A stretch of 64,000 nucleotides of DNA from Vibrio injensis (GCF_001895205.1 NZ_BDJF01000006.1:507581-571580); one strand, 5' to 3'; positions 41,456-52,424 are shown, numbered from the stretch's first letter. Translations and numbers: made by a program. The notes: generated from the sequence alone by a model not told the origin.

Positions 41456-42081
41456 TAAGCTAATTCACCTGCTACTAAAGGTACGAAACGTACCGTTTCT
41501 ACGCTTTGAGTCATCCATTCATCACCTTGGCGACAAATACACAGTAGTTGCTGCTCTTCTTCCCCTACAGGAATAACTAAACGCCCACCATCGGTTAGTT
41601 GATTAAGTAAAGCCTGAGGCACCACTGGTGCGGCCGCAGTAACGATAATCGCATCAAACGGTGCTTTAGCCGTCCACCCTTGCCAGCCATCACCGTGTTT
41701 AGTTGAGACATTATAAATATCCAATTGTTTCAAACGGCGTTTCGCTTCCCATTGTAAAAATTTAATACGCTCAATTGAAAATACGTGATCAACCAGTTGA
41801 GCGAGTACCGCCGTTTGATATCCCGACCCCGTCCCCACTTCTAAAACTCGGCTATGTGGTTTTAAAGACAATAGCTGCGTCATTTTGGCCACAATATAAG
41901 GTTGGGAAATCGTCTGTCCAAGACCAATAGGTAACGCGTTGTTATCGTAAGCTTGGTGCATCATCGCTTGCGATACAAAGCGCTCTCTTGGCAATCCATG
42001 AATGGCTGAAAGTACCGCTTGATCATCAATACCTTGCTGCACTAAATATTCAATCAATTTGTCCGCTTTAGGGTTACTCAT
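41455..42081 (-). CDS. pcm: Protein-L-isoaspartate O-methyltransferase
   Basis: A 208-aa protein with the PCMT motifs Gly-Gln-Thr-Ile-Ser-Gln-Pro near residue 57, the SAM-binding Val-Leu-Glu-Val-Gly-Thr-Gly-Ser-Gly near 80, and Val-Thr-Ala-Ala-Ala near 147. Repairs isoaspartate damage in proteins. It follows surE by 3 nt. Confidence 0.96.
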   Translation of the reverse strand: MSNPKADKLIEYLVQQGIDDQAVLSAIHGLPRERFVSQAMMHQAYDNNALPIGLGQTISQPYIVAKMTQLLSLKPHSRVLEVGTGSGYQTAVLAQLVDHVFSIERIKFLQWEAKRRLKQLDIYNVSTKHGDGWQGWTAKAPFDAIIVTAAAPVVPQALLNQLTDGGRLVIPVGEEEQQLLCICRQGDEWMTQSVETVRFVPLVAGELA

Positions 42082-42084
42082 TTT

Positions 42085-42840
42085 TTATACCTTTAACCAC
42101 GTCGCCATCGCTCCTAGCGACTCGTGTGCAGTTAAATCAACCAGTATCGGCGTGACTGACACATACTTTTGCTCAATAGCAAAAAAGTCGGTGCCTTCAC
42201 CCGCGTCTTGCTCTCTTCCCGGAGGCCCCAACCAGTAGATATCATGCCCTCGTGGATCTTTTTGTTTGATCATGTTCTCAGCATGATGACGAGCGCCAAG
42301 TCGGGTGACTTGAGTCCCTGTTAGCTGCTCGAAAGGCACGTCTGGAATATTAATATTAATCAATCGATTCGTTGGAATTGGAGAAGATAAGTGCTGCAAA
42401 ACAATTTGACGAGCAATCTTACCCGCCGTTGCAAAATGGGTTTTACCAACCAAAGAGAAAGCGATAGATTGCACACCAAGAAAATGCCCTTCCATAGCAG
42501 CAGCAACCGTACCAGAATAAAGCACATCATCGCCTAAGTTAGCACCATGATTGATACCACTTAATACCAGATCCGGCAAATCATGTTTGAGTAATTCATT
42601 AAGAGCAAAATGAACGCAATCGGTGGGTGTACCCTGTACGGAATAGGTATTCGGCTCAATTTTAGTGACTCGCAATGGCTGCTCTAACGTCAAAGAATTT
42701 GAGGCACCTGAACGATTTCTATCCGGAGCAACAATGATAATCTCAGCCAAGTCGGCTAATGCATAGGCCAGCGCTCGAATACCCTCGGCATAAACACCAT
42801 CATCATTACTCAATAAAATTTTTAATTTTTTATTAGTCAT
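42085..42840 (-). CDS. surE: 5'/3'-nucleotidase SurE
   Basis: A 251-aa protein with the SurE motifs Leu-Ser-Asn-Asp-Asp-Gly near residue 10, Ala-Pro-Asp-Arg-Asn-Arg-Ser-Gly near 40 and Ser-Gly-Ile-Asn-His-Gly-Ala-Asn near 95. The ATG at 42838-42840 overlaps the end of truD by 8 nt; a longer in-frame start at 42867 is less like the family. Confidence 0.94.
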   Translation of the reverse strand: MTNKKLKILLSNDDGVYAEGIRALAYALADLAEIIIVAPDRNRSGASNSLTLEQPLRVTKIEPNTYSVQGTPTDCVHFALNELLKHDLPDLVLSGINHGANLGDDVLYSGTVAAAMEGHFLGVQSIAFSLVGKTHFATAGKIARQIVLQHLSSPIPTNRLININIPDVPFEQLTGTQVTRLGARHHAENMIKQKDPRGHDIYWLGPPGREQDAGEGTDFFAIEQKYVSVTPILVDLTAHESLGAMATWLKV

Positions 42841-43879
42841 AAACTCGTTCAACTGGAATTTCTTCAATTAACTCACGGACGATAGAGGTCGCAAAACTGC
42901 CCGCATCCAAAGTAAAGCTAAGCACTATATTATTATTGTCGACTTGCCACTGAAGCTGCTGAGGATGTAAGGCAATCACTCGCCTGTCGTGACGCATCCG
43001 GTTGCCGCGGATCAGTTTCATTAGATCGGGTTCGGCATCGAGCGCTTGTTGCTCCAAGGCTTGCGCAGCACTTTGAGTCGGCAGAGCATTATCTCCTGCC
43101 AATGCCGCAGTAATTTGTACTTTCTGATCGGCTAACTGTTGGTTAAACTCCATCAGTTGCTCACCACTAACCAGTTCTGATGCTCCGTTTTTTAAGGCGA
43201 TATCCCCCTCAATAAAAGATTCAAAACACCCTGACTGAATGCGAGCAGAAACAATATGATTAAAAATCCACGAACGGGCAGCAGATAAATACAAACTGCG
43301 CTGATTTTGATTACGAGAGCGCACATTGTCACGTCCCCAGCGACGGGCTTCATGAAGGTTATTACCATCTTTACCAAAGCGCTGTTGACCAAAATAGTTA
43401 GGGACTCCCTGCTCAGCAAGCACCTGCAAACGTTGCACAACATTATCGATATCGGTCACTTCGCTCAGGGTCAGTTCAAAGTGATTGCCCTGCAAATCAC
43501 CGGGACGTAACTTTTTATGATGGCGAGTCATCGCCAATACTTGAATACTTGGGTATTGCTTTTCAAATGCGGCCAAATTCGGCAATTTACCATCAGGAAG
43601 ATAGACACTGAGCCACTGTTCCGTCACAGCATGACGATCTTTAAGCCCGGCCCAGCCGACATCTTTGGATTTTACACCACACGCCTTAGCCAGCTCGTTC
43701 GCGACAAAACTGGTATTTTCTCCGGTTTTTCTAATGCACACCATGACATGCTCACCTTCACCAGAGAAGGTATAGCCCAAATCTTCGATGACCTTAAAAT
43801 GCTCTGGTCGTGCTTTAATTTTTGCTTTCGCCGTCGGCTGACCACATAAATACGCCAACGAAGAGAGAAGATCAGTCAT
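42833..43879 (-). CDS. truD: tRNA pseudouridine(13) synthase TruD
   Basis: A 348-aa protein with the TruD catalytic segment Trp-Ala-Gly-Leu-Lys-Asp-Arg-His-Ala near residue 75 and Asn-Tyr-Phe-Gly-Gln-Gln-Arg-Phe-Gly near 155. Modifies U13 in tRNA-Glu. Lies between ispF and surE in the conserved cluster. Confidence 0.96.
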   Translation of the reverse strand: MTDLLSSLAYLCGQPTAKAKIKARPEHFKVIEDLGYTFSGEGEHVMVCIRKTGENTSFVANELAKACGVKSKDVGWAGLKDRHAVTEQWLSVYLPDGKLPNLAAFEKQYPSIQVLAMTRHHKKLRPGDLQGNHFELTLSEVTDIDNVVQRLQVLAEQGVPNYFGQQRFGKDGNNLHEARRWGRDNVRSRNQNQRSLYLSAARSWIFNHIVSARIQSGCFESFIEGDIALKNGASELVSGEQLMEFNQQLADQKVQITAALAGDNALPTQSAAQALEQQALDAEPDLMKLIRGNRMRHDRRVIALHPQQLQWQVDNNNIVLSFTLDAGSFATSIVRELIEEIPVERVYD

Positions 43880-44040
43880 TTTTTATTCCAATATCTGCCT
43901 ACTCACACTCGTTAACGAAAATTTGAGTTTATGGTAAGCAGTGAATGTATCCCATCGCTATCGTTCGATAACAATCGAGGAGTAAGATAAACGGACGGCG
44001 TACCGCTCCACATACCATCATGCAAAGCGTTCACCAAGTA

Positions 44041-44517
44041 CTAAGCTTTGATTAATAATACCACGGCCTCACAAGCGATCCCTTCTTTACGGCCAGTAAA
44101 GCCGAGCTGTTCGGTGGTGGTTGCTTTGACATTAATGTTACTGATTGCTGTTTGTAAGTCCTCAGCAATCACTTGACACATTGATTCAATATAAGGAGCC
44201 ATCTTCGGTGCTTGAGCAATCAGGGTAATATCAGCATTACCCAACTGATACCCTTGTTTGAGAACGCGTTGATACACATCGCGCAGTAAGGCTCGACTAT
44301 CAGCACCTTTCCATTGTTCATCCGTATCGGGAAAATGGCGGCCAATATCACCGGCGGCAATCGCGCCTAACAGTGCATCACACAAAGCATGCAGCGCCAC
44401 ATCACCATCAGAGTGAGCTATCAGGCCCTGCTCATAAGGGATAGAAACACCACCAATTATCACTGGGCCTTCACCGCCAAATTTATGCACATCAAAACCG
44501 TGACCAATACGTATCAT
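44041..44517 (-). CDS. ispF: 2-C-methyl-D-erythritol 2,4-cyclodiphosphate synthase
   Basis: A 158-aa protein with the zinc ligands Gly-Phe-Asp-Val-His (Asp8, His10) and His42 (Ala-Leu-His-Ala-Leu), plus the Ser-Asp-Gly-Asp-Val motif near 35. Fifth enzyme of the MEP isoprenoid pathway. Its ATG overlaps the ispD stop (ATGA). Confidence 0.97.
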   Translation of the reverse strand: MIRIGHGFDVHKFGGEGPVIIGGVSIPYEQGLIAHSDGDVALHALCDALLGAIAAGDIGRHFPDTDEQWKGADSRALLRDVYQRVLKQGYQLGNADITLIAQAPKMAPYIESMCQVIAEDLQTAISNINVKATTTEQLGFTGRKEGIACEAVVLLIKA

Positions 44518-45218
44518 GCTGTTTCCTTTTTCTGACTGACATAGAACTCAGCCAATGCCAGATCTTCTGGCTGAGTAATTTTAATATTATCCGCTCGACC
44601 GCTTACCAAAGCGGGATACACACCTTGCCACTCGAAAGCAGAAGCTTCATCGGTAATGATGGCATGCTGTGCTAAGGCTTGTTGCAGAGCTTGTAACAAG
44701 GGTTGGCAACGAAACATCTGCGGCGTGAGTGCATGCCATAACGCTTGACGTTCAACAGTCTGCACAATGTTTCCATCACCATCGCCACGCTTCATCGTGT
44801 CGCGAACTGGGCTAGCGAGTATCGCTCCCACTGGGTGAGATAACGCGCGCTGAATTAACTGGCTAATATCACGCTCAGTGACGCAGGGTCTGGCCGCATC
44901 ATGCACCATTACCCATTCCCCTAATTGCTGTTCATCCACCAAACGCAGCGCATTCATCACCGAATCTGCGCGCTCTTTTCCGCCATTCACCACCTTCACT
45001 CGGGGATGACTTGCTAATGATAAGGAAGAAAAGTAAGGGTCTTGCTGACTGATAGCAATGACAACCTGTCCTATCTGTGGGTGAGCCAATAACTGCTCAA
45101 CCGTATGCTCTAATACCGTTTTTCCATTAAGCAGGAGATATTGCTTAGGACGATCAGCTTGCATTCGACTGCCAACCCCAGCAGCAGGGACAATTGCGGT
45201 AATTAATGGGACGATCAA
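44514..45218 (-). CDS. ispD: 2-C-methyl-D-erythritol 4-phosphate cytidylyltransferase
   Basis: A 234-aa protein with the nucleotidyltransferase signature [10 protein letters not shown] near residue 10, Arg-Pro-Lys-Gln-Tyr-Leu and Val-His-Asp-Ala-Ala-Arg-Pro near 105. The start is TTG in a TTGA overlap with the ftsB stop, implying translational coupling. Directly precedes ispF. Confidence 0.95.
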   Translation of the reverse strand: MIVPLITAIVPAAGVGSRMQADRPKQYLLLNGKTVLEHTVEQLLAHPQIGQVVIAISQQDPYFSSLSLASHPRVKVVNGGKERADSVMNALRLVDEQQLGEWVMVHDAARPCVTERDISQLIQRALSHPVGAILASPVRDTMKRGDGDGNIVQTVERQALWHALTPQMFRCQPLLQALQQALAQHAIITDEASAFEWQGVYPALVSGRADNIKITQPEDLALAEFYVSQKKETA

Positions 45219-45496
45219 GGCGTTACCTCACCGATAATCCGATAGAAGGTTTCATTATCTTTGACCATTCCTAACTCATGACGGGCACGCTCTTCAATGG
45301 CATCGAGCCCCTGCCGTAAATCATCGATTTCAGCAAACATCTCTTGGTTTCGTTGATGCAAATTACTGTTTACTTGCTCTTGCACCTTAATTTCACTCGA
45401 GACCGTTCGAAAGTCTACAATGCCATTCTTACTTAGCCATAAATGGTATTGCAGCCAGCCAAATAGCAAACATAAGGCTATTGCCAATACTCGCAT
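45215..45496 (-). CDS. ftsB: Cell division protein FtsB
   Basis: A 93-aa bitopic protein: one N-terminal membrane helix (about 2-20) and a periplasmic coiled coil (about 28-70) ending in the conserved Glu-Arg-Ala-Arg-His-Glu-Leu-Gly-Met motif and Glu-Thr-Phe-Tyr-Arg. Works with FtsL and FtsQ in the divisome. ATG 45496 has AAGGTG 6 nt upstream; a GTG at 45505 is a less likely start. First gene of the ftsB-ispD-ispF unit. Confidence 0.92.
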   Translation of the reverse strand: MRVLAIALCLLFGWLQYHLWLSKNGIVDFRTVSSEIKVQEQVNSNLHQRNQEMFAEIDDLRQGLDAIEERARHELGMVKDNETFYRIIGEVTP

Positions 45497-45748
45497 CTTT
45501 TTCACCTTACTGATGGGAGCGGTACATCGTGCAGATGTACCGTCTACATTGACGATTTACTTGCGAGCTTACTTATATCATAAGAGCCAAAATCAGGCGA
45601 GTAAGCTCACCGCTTAAGTGGTTGCTACTCAACACCTATCCCAAATGATTGAAACAACGCAACACAAACATCCTGATGATACTGACTGAACCTAACCAAG
45701 CCTGAGATAACGTACAAGGCGAGCGGATCGGCTCTCATGACAAAAATA

Positions 45749-46552
45749 TTAATTCATCGATAAAAACAGAAGTAATCCGCAACCTAAAATTAAACGATAA
45801 ATGACAAAAGGAGTCATACCCATTCGAGAAATAAGTTTTAGGAAAAAGAAAATGCACAAATAAGCACTAATAAACGAAGTGAGCACGCCAGTAATTAAGA
45901 AATTCATCTGAATCGGTTCACCGCTCGTGATTAACTTAAGACCTAAATATCCACCAGCTAAGGTAATAATTGGAATCGACATTAAAAATGAAAATCGCGC
46001 CGCAGCCTCGCGGGTAAAACCTAAATACAGTGCAGCCGTAATGGTTGCTCCTGAGCGAGAGGTACCCGGAATGATCGCTAGCGCCTGCGCAAGACCAACA
46101 AAAAGAGCCTGCTTCCATCCTGCTTGATATTCATCTTGAGCAAGGCGAGCATGTCTATCCACATACCAAAGCAACAAGCCAAAAATGATCGTCGTTATGG
46201 CAATGACCCAGGCACTACGCAGATACAGTTCGACAATATCTTTCATTAATAAACCAAAAATACACGCAGGAATGGTCGCAAGAACAATCAACCAAGCCAG
46301 TTTCGCTTCTTTAGTGCGATCGCCTTTGAAAATAGACGCAAAAAATGCGCGTAATAAGCTCACCACTTCATGGCGAAAATAAATAATCACCGCAGCTAAG
46401 GTGCCAACATGTACTGCGACATCAAAAGCTAAGCCTTGATCTTCCCAACCTAAAATCGCCGACGGCAAAATGAGATGAGCCGAGCTAGAAATAGGTAAAA
46501 ATTCAGTTAAGCCTTGGATCAACGCTAATATAAACGCTTCAAAATAAGTCAT
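45749..46552 (-). CDS. uppP: Undecaprenyl-diphosphatase UppP (BacA)
   Basis: A 267-aa membrane protein with eight or so helices and the BacA motifs [13 protein letters not shown] near residue 17 and Pro-Gly-Thr-Ser-Arg-Ser-Gly-Ala-Thr near 163. Recycles undecaprenyl pyrophosphate for cell-wall synthesis and gives bacitracin tolerance. 9 nt after folK. Confidence 0.97.
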   Translation of the reverse strand: MTYFEAFILALIQGLTEFLPISSSAHLILPSAILGWEDQGLAFDVAVHVGTLAAVIIYFRHEVVSLLRAFFASIFKGDRTKEAKLAWLIVLATIPACIFGLLMKDIVELYLRSAWVIAITTIIFGLLLWYVDRHARLAQDEYQAGWKQALFVGLAQALAIIPGTSRSGATITAALYLGFTREAAARFSFLMSIPIITLAGGYLGLKLITSGEPIQMNFLITGVLTSFISAYLCIFFFLKLISRMGMTPFVIYRLILGCGLLLFLSMN

Positions 46553-46561
46553 GATTATTCT

Positions 46562-47065
46562 CTAATTAACGGATTCACGGATGGAAAACCACAAAGGAAT
46601 GGGGGTTAAAGAATCGAGATCTGGCGTTGCTTGCCACACCTCTTCAACCGTTTTCTCGCTGCCAGGGATCAGCAGTTGAGGCGACAAGTCGTACAAAGGT
46701 TGGATAACAAACGGATAATGATAAATATCGCGTCTTGGTAAGACGGGAGCCTCCGTAGAGACTTGGTTACCATAGAGTAGTAAATCTAAGTCTAAGGTAC
46801 GGTCTTGGAATTTCTTTGCGTTGCTTTCTCTTCCCCAACGCTGTTCTATATGCCGTAATTTCTCTAGCAAGGCCGGTAAAGACAATGTGGTGCTAAGTTC
46901 AGCAACAAGATTATAAAAAGGATGACTATCAAAGCCGACAGACGGGCATTCATAAACCGACGATAAACGCAGCTGATCAGTTAATGTCGCTAAGTCACGA
47001 CATCCTGCTTCAATATGTTGATGGCGTTGAACATTTGAACCAATACCAACATAGCAAGTTATCAT
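46562..47065 (-). CDS. folK: 6-hydroxymethyl-dihydropterin pyrophosphokinase
   Basis: A 167-aa HPPK with Val-Gly-Ile-Gly-Ser-Asn near residue 6, Tyr-Asn-Leu-Val-Ala-Glu near 53, Arg-Trp-Gly-Arg-Glu near 75 and the Arg-Thr-Leu-Asp-Leu-Asp-Leu-Leu-Leu-Tyr signature near 87. Folate pathway. The ATG overlaps the folB stop by 4 nt. Confidence 0.95.
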   Translation of the reverse strand: MITCYVGIGSNVQRHQHIEAGCRDLATLTDQLRLSSVYECPSVGFDSHPFYNLVAELSTTLSLPALLEKLRHIEQRWGRESNAKKFQDRTLDLDLLLYGNQVSTEAPVLPRRDIYHYPFVIQPLYDLSPQLLIPGSEKTVEEVWQATPDLDSLTPIPLWFSIRESVN

Positions 47066-47415
47066 GCCTGTCCTCGTTCAATTACCACACCAACCCCTCT
47101 CGCTTGTGCCACTGCTCCCGGTTTTGTTAAGCGAATCTTCACCCAAGGCACAGAAAAACGCTGTATAATCAACTCAGCCACTTCTTCAGCAACTCGCTCT
47201 ACCAATAAAAAACGTCCCTGCTCAATATGCTCTATCACCGCTTGACTGACTTGCGCATAATCTAATGCATCAGCCACATCATCACTTTTTCCAGCGGGTT
47301 GATTGTTATGCGCCATCTCCAAATCAAGCACTAATTTTTGCTTAATGGTCTGCTCCCAGTCATAAACACCAATGGTTGTCACCACGGTTAACTGCTCGAT
47401 AAAAACTTTATCCAT
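47062..47415 (-). CDS. folB: Dihydroneopterin aldolase
   Basis: A 117-aa protein, the family length, with Thr-Thr-Ile-Gly-Val-Tyr-Asp-Trp-Glu near residue 13 and Leu-Val-Glu-Arg-Val-Ala-Glu near 71. Start 47415 has a strong AAGGAGG; the in-frame extension to 47508 is rejected. Coupled to folK, and uppP follows. Confidence 0.95.
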   Translation of the reverse strand: MDKVFIEQLTVVTTIGVYDWEQTIKQKLVLDLEMAHNNQPAGKSDDVADALDYAQVSQAVIEHIEQGRFLLVERVAEEVAELIIQRFSVPWVKIRLTKPGAVAQARGVGVVIERGQA

Positions 47416-47937
47416 GGCGATATTGCCTCCTTTTTGCTGGTCGGATATCCAAATTGAGTAAAAAAACGGACTATTTTTGCTTATCACGATATCATATACC
47501 CAAATCACCTATTGATGCGAAACTCCGAATAGTTTTTTTGTTTCTCAACACAATTGAACGATCTCTTTTATGCTATTTAACAATCGCTTGGAATACAGTC
47601 GACGTTCTTTATCCATTGTCAAAGAGCAGTCAAGTTACGCTGTTTTATAAGCATGGCAACGTAATTAAATTGAGCGATACGATGCTTATCCGGTGTATAT
47701 CACGTTAAAAATAAAGAAATCCTGAGACTATATACCCAAACGACTTGGAGTAGCCGGTAGAGGGTAAGTGCATAATCCCCAATGAGCGTTGACCAACGAT
47801 GTGATTGGACGAATGAAAGCAGCCAACACCGCAGCAGCGTCAAGTAGGAAGGGAATATTCACCGCATTAGAGAGTCCCCGCTTAAACATTGGCTCAAGGA
47901 CAGACTTTGCAGCTAAACAACGACGGTAGAGGCCAGT
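47416..47937. other. Divergent intergenic region folB / plsY
   Basis: 522 bp. It carries promoters for the folB-folK-uppP unit and for plsY, although exact boxes were not resolved, and the ERIC-type repeat at 47730-47857. No ORF with coding character is seen. Confidence 0.5.
47730..47857. repeat. ERIC-type intergenic repeat element
   Basis: About 128 bp running from TATACCC to a near-inverse GGGAATA end, with the internal AGTGCATAATCCCC...GAGCGTTGACCAAC, the GATGTGATTGGACGAATGA segment and GCAGCCAACACCGC...CAAGTAGGAAGG. I recognise this as the Vibrio form of the enterobacterial repetitive intergenic consensus (ERIC), a non-coding element able to fold into a long hairpin when transcribed. It lies 80 bp upstream of plsY. 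Confidence 0.82.
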
Positions 47938-48531
47938 ATGACGCCACTAGCACTGATCATGATCATTTGCGCCTATTTACTGGGATCCATATCCAGTGCG
48001 GTGTTGATCTGCCGATTACTGCGGCTGCCTGATCCTCGCGGCGTTGGTTCCCATAACCCCGGAGCCACCAATGTGCTGCGCATTGCTGGTAAGAAAACCG
48101 CCCTGACCGTGCTGATTTGTGACATGCTCAAAGGAACGATCCCAGTTTGGAGTGGCTATTACCTTAACATCGATCCTTTGATGCTCGGCTTAATCGGTAT
48201 CGCCGCATGCCTTGGCCATATGTATCCCTTATTTTTCCATTTCAAAGGTGGTAAAGGTGTGGCGACAGCGCTAGGCGCTATTGCACCAATAGGCTTAGAA
48301 TTAACCGCCATGGTCATCGTCACTTGGTTAGTGGTGGTGTTTATTTTCCGTTATTCCTCCCTTGCTGCATTGGTGACCGTGTTATTGACGCCTTTTTATA
48401 CCTGGATGATCAAACCGCACTACACGTTACCCGTCGCCATGCTCTGCTGTTTAATCGTGCTGCGTCACCAAGAGAACATTAAGCGTCTTTTTATCGGCAC
48501 TGAGCCAAAAGTGGGTGAGAAAAAACCATAA
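47938..48531 (+). CDS. plsY: Acyl-phosphate glycerol-3-phosphate acyltransferase PlsY
   Basis: A 197-aa inner-membrane protein with five helices and the three PlsY motifs: Gly-Ser-Ile-Ser-Ser-Ala near residue 16, Gly-Ser-His-Asn-Pro-Gly-Ala-Thr-Asn near 37 and Gly-Gly-Lys-Gly-Val-Ala-Thr near 104. First acylation step of phospholipid synthesis. Convergent with tsaD. Confidence 0.96.
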   Translation: MTPLALIMIICAYLLGSISSAVLICRLLRLPDPRGVGSHNPGATNVLRIAGKKTALTVLICDMLKGTIPVWSGYYLNIDPLMLGLIGIAACLGHMYPLFFHFKGGKGVATALGAIAPIGLELTAMVIVTWLVVVFIFRYSSLAALVTVLLTPFYTWMIKPHYTLPVAMLCCLIVLRHQENIKRLFIGTEPKVGEKKP

Positions 48532-48557
48532 AAAAACGGCCACGACGGTGACCGTTT
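48530..48557. terminator. Bidirectional terminator between plsY and tsaD
   Basis: An ACGGCCAC / GTGACCGT stem with one mismatch has AAAAAA on the left and TTTC on the right. It starts at the plsY stop and lies about 28 nt past the tsaD stop. Confidence 0.6.
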
Positions 48558-48585
48558 CCACTGAGAAGTTTTACCGTTTGATTAA

Positions 48586-49602
48586 TTAAACGATCGGCGT
48601 CAGTTGGTCAATCGGCCAGCGAGGCCTTGCTTGAACACTGAGCTCTGTTACATCACCATTTTTTAAGCGCTGCATACCCGCATAGGCAATCATCGCGCCA
48701 TTATCGGTACAAAATTCGGTACGCGGATAAAAGACTTCACCGCCAATTTTTTCGGCTAATTTGGCTAAATCAGCGCGCAGCTGCTTATTCGCACTCACCC
48801 CACCAGCAATCACAATACGCTTCATTCCGGTTTGCTCGAGTGCACGTCGACATTTAATGACTAACGTGTCACACACTGCATCTTGAAAAGCGTAAGCAAT
48901 ATCAGCCCGAGTTTGTTCATCGTCGCCATTGGCAGCAATGGTATTGGCCGTAAAGGTTTTTAAACCTGAAAAACTCATGTCTAAACCTGGGCGATCGGTC
49001 ATAGGACGAGGAAATTTAAAGCGTCCAGGCGTGCCTTTTTCTGCTAAACGAGCCAACATCGGCCCCCCTGGATAATCGAGCCCCATCAACTTTGCGGTTT
49101 TATCAAACGCTTCGCCCGCAGCATCATCAATCGATTCGCCTAAAATCGTATAATCGCCAATCCCCTTGACCTCAACCATCATCGAATGACCACCAGAAAC
49201 CAGTACCGCAACAAAAGGAAACGGCGGTGGATTGTCTTCCAGCATCGGGGCCAATAAATGCCCTTCCATATGATGGACCGCTACCGCAGGGATATTCCAA
49301 GCGTATGCCAAACTGCGGCCGATCGTCGCGCCAACCAATAAAGCGCCCACTAAACCGGGGCCAGCGGTATAAGCTATGCCATCGATATCGGCAGGAGTGA
49401 GCTTCGCCTCGGCCATAGCGGCTTTAATCAGTGGAATGGTTTTTTTCACGTGATCACGTGAAGCCAGCTCCGGTACCACACCACCATAATCGGCGTGCAA
49501 TTTTACTTGGCTATACAATTGATGAGATAAAAGGCCTTTCTCATCATCATAAATCGCGATTCCAGTCTCATCGCAAGAAGTTTCAATTCCAATAATGCGC
49601 AT
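48586..49602 (-). CDS. tsaD: tRNA N6-adenosine threonylcarbamoyltransferase TsaD
   Basis: A 338-aa ASKHA-fold protein with Gly-Ile-Glu-Thr-Ser-Cys-Asp-Glu-Thr at 5-13, metal-binding His111 and His115 (His-His-Met-Glu-Gly-His) and Gly-Gly-Val-Ser-Ala-Asn near 268. Transfers threonylcarbamoyl to A37 of ANN-decoding tRNAs. Divergent from rpsU, the conserved arrangement. Confidence 0.98.
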   Translation of the reverse strand: MRIIGIETSCDETGIAIYDDEKGLLSHQLYSQVKLHADYGGVVPELASRDHVKKTIPLIKAAMAEAKLTPADIDGIAYTAGPGLVGALLVGATIGRSLAYAWNIPAVAVHHMEGHLLAPMLEDNPPPFPFVAVLVSGGHSMMVEVKGIGDYTILGESIDDAAGEAFDKTAKLMGLDYPGGPMLARLAEKGTPGRFKFPRPMTDRPGLDMSFSGLKTFTANTIAANGDDEQTRADIAYAFQDAVCDTLVIKCRRALEQTGMKRIVIAGGVSANKQLRADLAKLAEKIGGEVFYPRTEFCTDNGAMIAYAGMQRLKNGDVTELSVQARPRWPIDQLTPIV

Positions 49603-49876
49603 AGTATTCTCAGCATGCTGTCAGCTAACGGTTATTACCTTGCTCAGTGAACAACCGCCAATAATCAAAATTCCGCTCATGTTACCTCGGCTTGGCATGA
49701 CAAACAAACTTTGTACAGACAGTAAACAACAAAGTACTTTACAAAGCGGTCACGATGGGATTAAAATTCCGCACCATTTTTGATCAAGCTGGTTATCGCT
49801 CTAGTCAACAAAGTATCTTGTTACTTGAGCCACAAAATACCAGCGTTAACGAATTAACCCCTGAGGTGAAAGGCAT

Positions 49877-50092
49877 ATGCCAATAGTTAAAGTACGTGAA
49901 AACGAACCGTTCGACGTAGCATTACGTCGTTTCAAGCGCTCTTGCGAAAAAGCAGGTATCCTTTCTGAAGTGCGTCGTCGAGAGCACTACGAAAAACCAA
50001 CTACTGTTCGCAAACGTGCTAAAGCAGCTGCTCAAAAGCGTCACGCTAAGAAGCTAGCTCGCGAAAACGCTCGTCGCGTTCGCCTGTACTAA
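49877..50092 (+). CDS. rpsU: 30S ribosomal protein S21
   Basis: A 71-aa protein, identical in length and nearly so in sequence to E. coli S21 ([20 protein letters not shown]). First gene of the macromolecular synthesis operon. A GAGGTGAAAGG stretch precedes the ATG. The 49603-49876 intergenic DNA must hold promoters for both rpsU and tsaD. Confidence 0.98.
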   Translation: MPIVKVRENEPFDVALRRFKRSCEKAGILSEVRRREHYEKPTTVRKRAKAAAQKRHAKKLARENARRVRLY

Positions 50093-50120
50093 TAACTGAT
50101 TCCAGAAAAGGAATAAAGTT

Positions 50121-50564
50121 ATGGCTCTGATTGACACTCTCAAAGAAGAGCAAAAATTAGCGATGAAAGCCAAGGACAAAGCGCGCCTTGGCACTATCCG
50201 TTTGGCCTTAGCCGCCATTAAGCAACGTGAAGTCGACGAGCAGATTACTCTGAGCGATGACGATATTCTAGCTGTGCTGATAAAAATGGTTAAACAACGT
50301 CGCGACTCTGTTGCGCAGTATGAAGCTGCTAATCGTCAAGATTTAGCGGATGTGGAAAAAGCGGAAATCACCGTTCTTGAGGAATTTATGCCTCAACCAT
50401 TGAGTGAAGAAGACGTTATCGCCTTGATTGACAGCGCGGTGGCCGAATCTCAAGCCAGTGGCATGCAAGACATGGGTAAAGTGATGGCACTGATTAAACC
50501 ACAAATTCAAGGGCGTGCAGATATGGGTAGAGTAAGCAGTTTAGTTCGCGCTAAACTCGTTTAA
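50121..50564 (+). CDS. GatB/YqeY domain-containing protein
   Basis: A 147-aa helical protein of the YqeY family (Leu-Ile-Asp-Thr-Leu-Lys-Glu-Glu-Gln; Leu-Glu-Glu-Phe-Met-Pro-Gln-Pro-Leu near 89; Asp-Met-Gly-Lys-Val-Met near 118). Related to the tail of the GatB amidotransferase subunit; function unproven. It is inserted between rpsU and dnaG, 28 nt after rpsU, as in other Vibrio. Confidence 0.9.
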   Translation: MALIDTLKEEQKLAMKAKDKARLGTIRLALAAIKQREVDEQITLSDDDILAVLIKMVKQRRDSVAQYEAANRQDLADVEKAEITVLEEFMPQPLSEEDVIALIDSAVAESQASGMQDMGKVMALIKPQIQGRADMGRVSSLVRAKLV

Positions 50565-50583
50565 TCCCACACCCAAATTGCAT

Positions 50584-50620
50584 CAAGCCGTGCTATCCTC
50601 TGGTAGGCACGGCTTGTTCG
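50584..50620 (+). terminator. Attenuator-like hairpin upstream of dnaG
   Basis: CAAGCCGTGC and GCACGGCTTG form a 10-bp perfect stem; the tail (TTCGTATC) is only partly T-rich. In E. coli a partial terminator before dnaG lowers primase relative to S21; this hairpin is in the equivalent place. Confidence 0.65.
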
Positions 50621-50660
50621 TATCTACACTTTTGGTTTCTCTCTCTTTCTTTTAGGTTGT

Positions 50661-52424
50661 ATGGCAGGACAAATTCCTCGTAGTTTCATTGATGATCTCC
50701 TTGCTCGACTTGATATTGTCGACATCATTGACGCACGTGTAAAACTTAAAAAAAAGGGCAAAAACTACGGCGCTTGTTGTCCATTTCATAATGAGAAAAC
50801 GCCCTCGTTTAGTGTTAGCCAAGAAAAGCAGTTTTATCACTGTTTTGGTTGTGGCGTACATGGCAACGCAATTGATTTCCTTATGGAATATGAACGACTG
50901 GAATTCCCTGAAGCCATTGAAGAACTTGCTTCTTATCTAGGATTAGAGGTTCCACGTGAAGAACGCTACAACAACAGTCAGTCAGCCTCAAATTCAACAC
51001 CGCGCGTTAATAGTGATGAAAAACGCACACTGTATGATTTACTGGGCAACATCGCACAGTTTTATCGTCAGCAATTAAAAACGCCAGCCGGACGAGGCGC
51101 GATCGAATATCTCAAAGATCGAGGCTTATCCGGTGATATAGCACAACAGTTTGGCATTGGTTACGTACCTGACGAGTGGGACTTAGTACGCCGTAATTTT
51201 GGCCAACATCCACAAACTCAAGAGATGCTGGTAACTGGCGGGATGCTGATAGAAAACGAAAGTGGCAAACGCTACGACCGTTTTCGTGGTCGAGTCATGT
51301 TTCCGATTAGAGATCGCCGAGGTCGCGTGATTGGCTTTGGTGGTCGAGTCATTGGTAATGGCACACCTAAGTACCTAAACTCACCAGAAACACCGATCTT
51401 CCATAAGGGTAAAGAGCTTTACGGCTTGTATGAAGTGATGCAAGCCCATCGTGACCCGACACAGATACTGGTCGTTGAAGGCTATATGGACGTGGTCGCT
51501 TTGGCTCAATATGGTGTTGATTATGCAGTTGCCTCACTGGGTACCGCGACCACAGGCGATCATTTACAACTGTTGTTTCGTCAAACCAATACCGTTGTCT
51601 GTTGCTATGATGGTGACCGAGCTGGTAGAGAAGCGGCCTGGCGAGCTTTAGAAAATGCACTAAGCTATCTTAAAAGTGGCAATATTCTTAAGTTTCTTTT
51701 CTTGCCCGATGGTGAAGATCCTGACAGCTACATCAGAAAGCACGGTAAAGAAAATTTTGAACACGCTGTACAGCATGCGAAGCCTCTCTCTAGTTATCTG
51801 TTTGAAAACCTGATTGAGACCCACAAACTCAACTTAGGCACCGTTGAGGGGAAATCAACCCTACGCACCCTAGCGAATGACTTGATTAACAAAATTCCAG
51901 ATATTGGTTTTCAACAAGAGTTGGATGAAAAACTCGATAAACTCACTGGCTTTATGAGCCATGGAAAACAACGTCGAACTCAACCAACAAGTGAACGACC
52001 ACAACCGCACAAAGAGCTAAAGCGCACCCCAATGCGTGAAGTTATCGCTTTGCTTGTGCAAAATCCGAGCTATGCTGAAATGGTGCCGGAGCTGTCGAGT
52101 GTCAAACACTTAGCCATTCCCGGTTTAAGTTTGCTGGTCAATGTGGTTGAAAATTGTCAGCAACAACCTCATATCACTACCGGCCAATTGCTCGAGCATT
52201 GGCGTAATAATGAACATGAGGCACTGCTGTCTCGTCTGGCAAGTTGGGAAATCCCTCTTGTCGAAGACAATCAAGAAGAACTATTTTTAGACTCATTGGA
52301 CAAAATTCTTGCCCAGTGTGTAGAAAAACAAATTGAAAACTTGCAGGCGAAAGAAAGAAGCGTCGGTTTATCAACCGATGAAAAAAGGGAGCTAATAGCA
52401 TTAATGCTAGAATTGAAAGCGTAA
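50661..52424 (+). CDS. dnaG: DNA primase DnaG
   Basis: A 587-aa protein with the N-terminal CHC2 zinc finger (Cys-Cys-Pro-Phe-His and Tyr-His-Cys-Phe-Gly-Cys, residues 39-65), the RNA-polymerase/TOPRIM core (Val-Val-Glu-Gly-Tyr-Met-Asp near 270; Cys-Tyr-Asp-Gly-Asp-Arg-Ala-Gly near 315) and a C-terminal DnaB-binding helical domain. Makes RNA primers at the fork. Between yqeY and rpoD. Confidence 0.98.
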   Translation: MAGQIPRSFIDDLLARLDIVDIIDARVKLKKKGKNYGACCPFHNEKTPSFSVSQEKQFYHCFGCGVHGNAIDFLMEYERLEFPEAIEELASYLGLEVPREERYNNSQSASNSTPRVNSDEKRTLYDLLGNIAQFYRQQLKTPAGRGAIEYLKDRGLSGDIAQQFGIGYVPDEWDLVRRNFGQHPQTQEMLVTGGMLIENESGKRYDRFRGRVMFPIRDRRGRVIGFGGRVIGNGTPKYLNSPETPIFHKGKELYGLYEVMQAHRDPTQILVVEGYMDVVALAQYGVDYAVASLGTATTGDHLQLLFRQTNTVVCCYDGDRAGREAAWRALENALSYLKSGNILKFLFLPDGEDPDSYIRKHGKENFEHAVQHAKPLSSYLFENLIETHKLNLGTVEGKSTLRTLANDLINKIPDIGFQQELDEKLDKLTGFMSHGKQRRTQPTSERPQPHKELKRTPMREVIALLVQNPSYAEMVPELSSVKHLAIPGLSLLVNVVENCQQQPHITTGQLLEHWRNNEHEALLSRLASWEIPLVEDNQEELFLDSLDKILAQCVEKQIENLQAKERSVGLSTDEKRELIALMLELKA

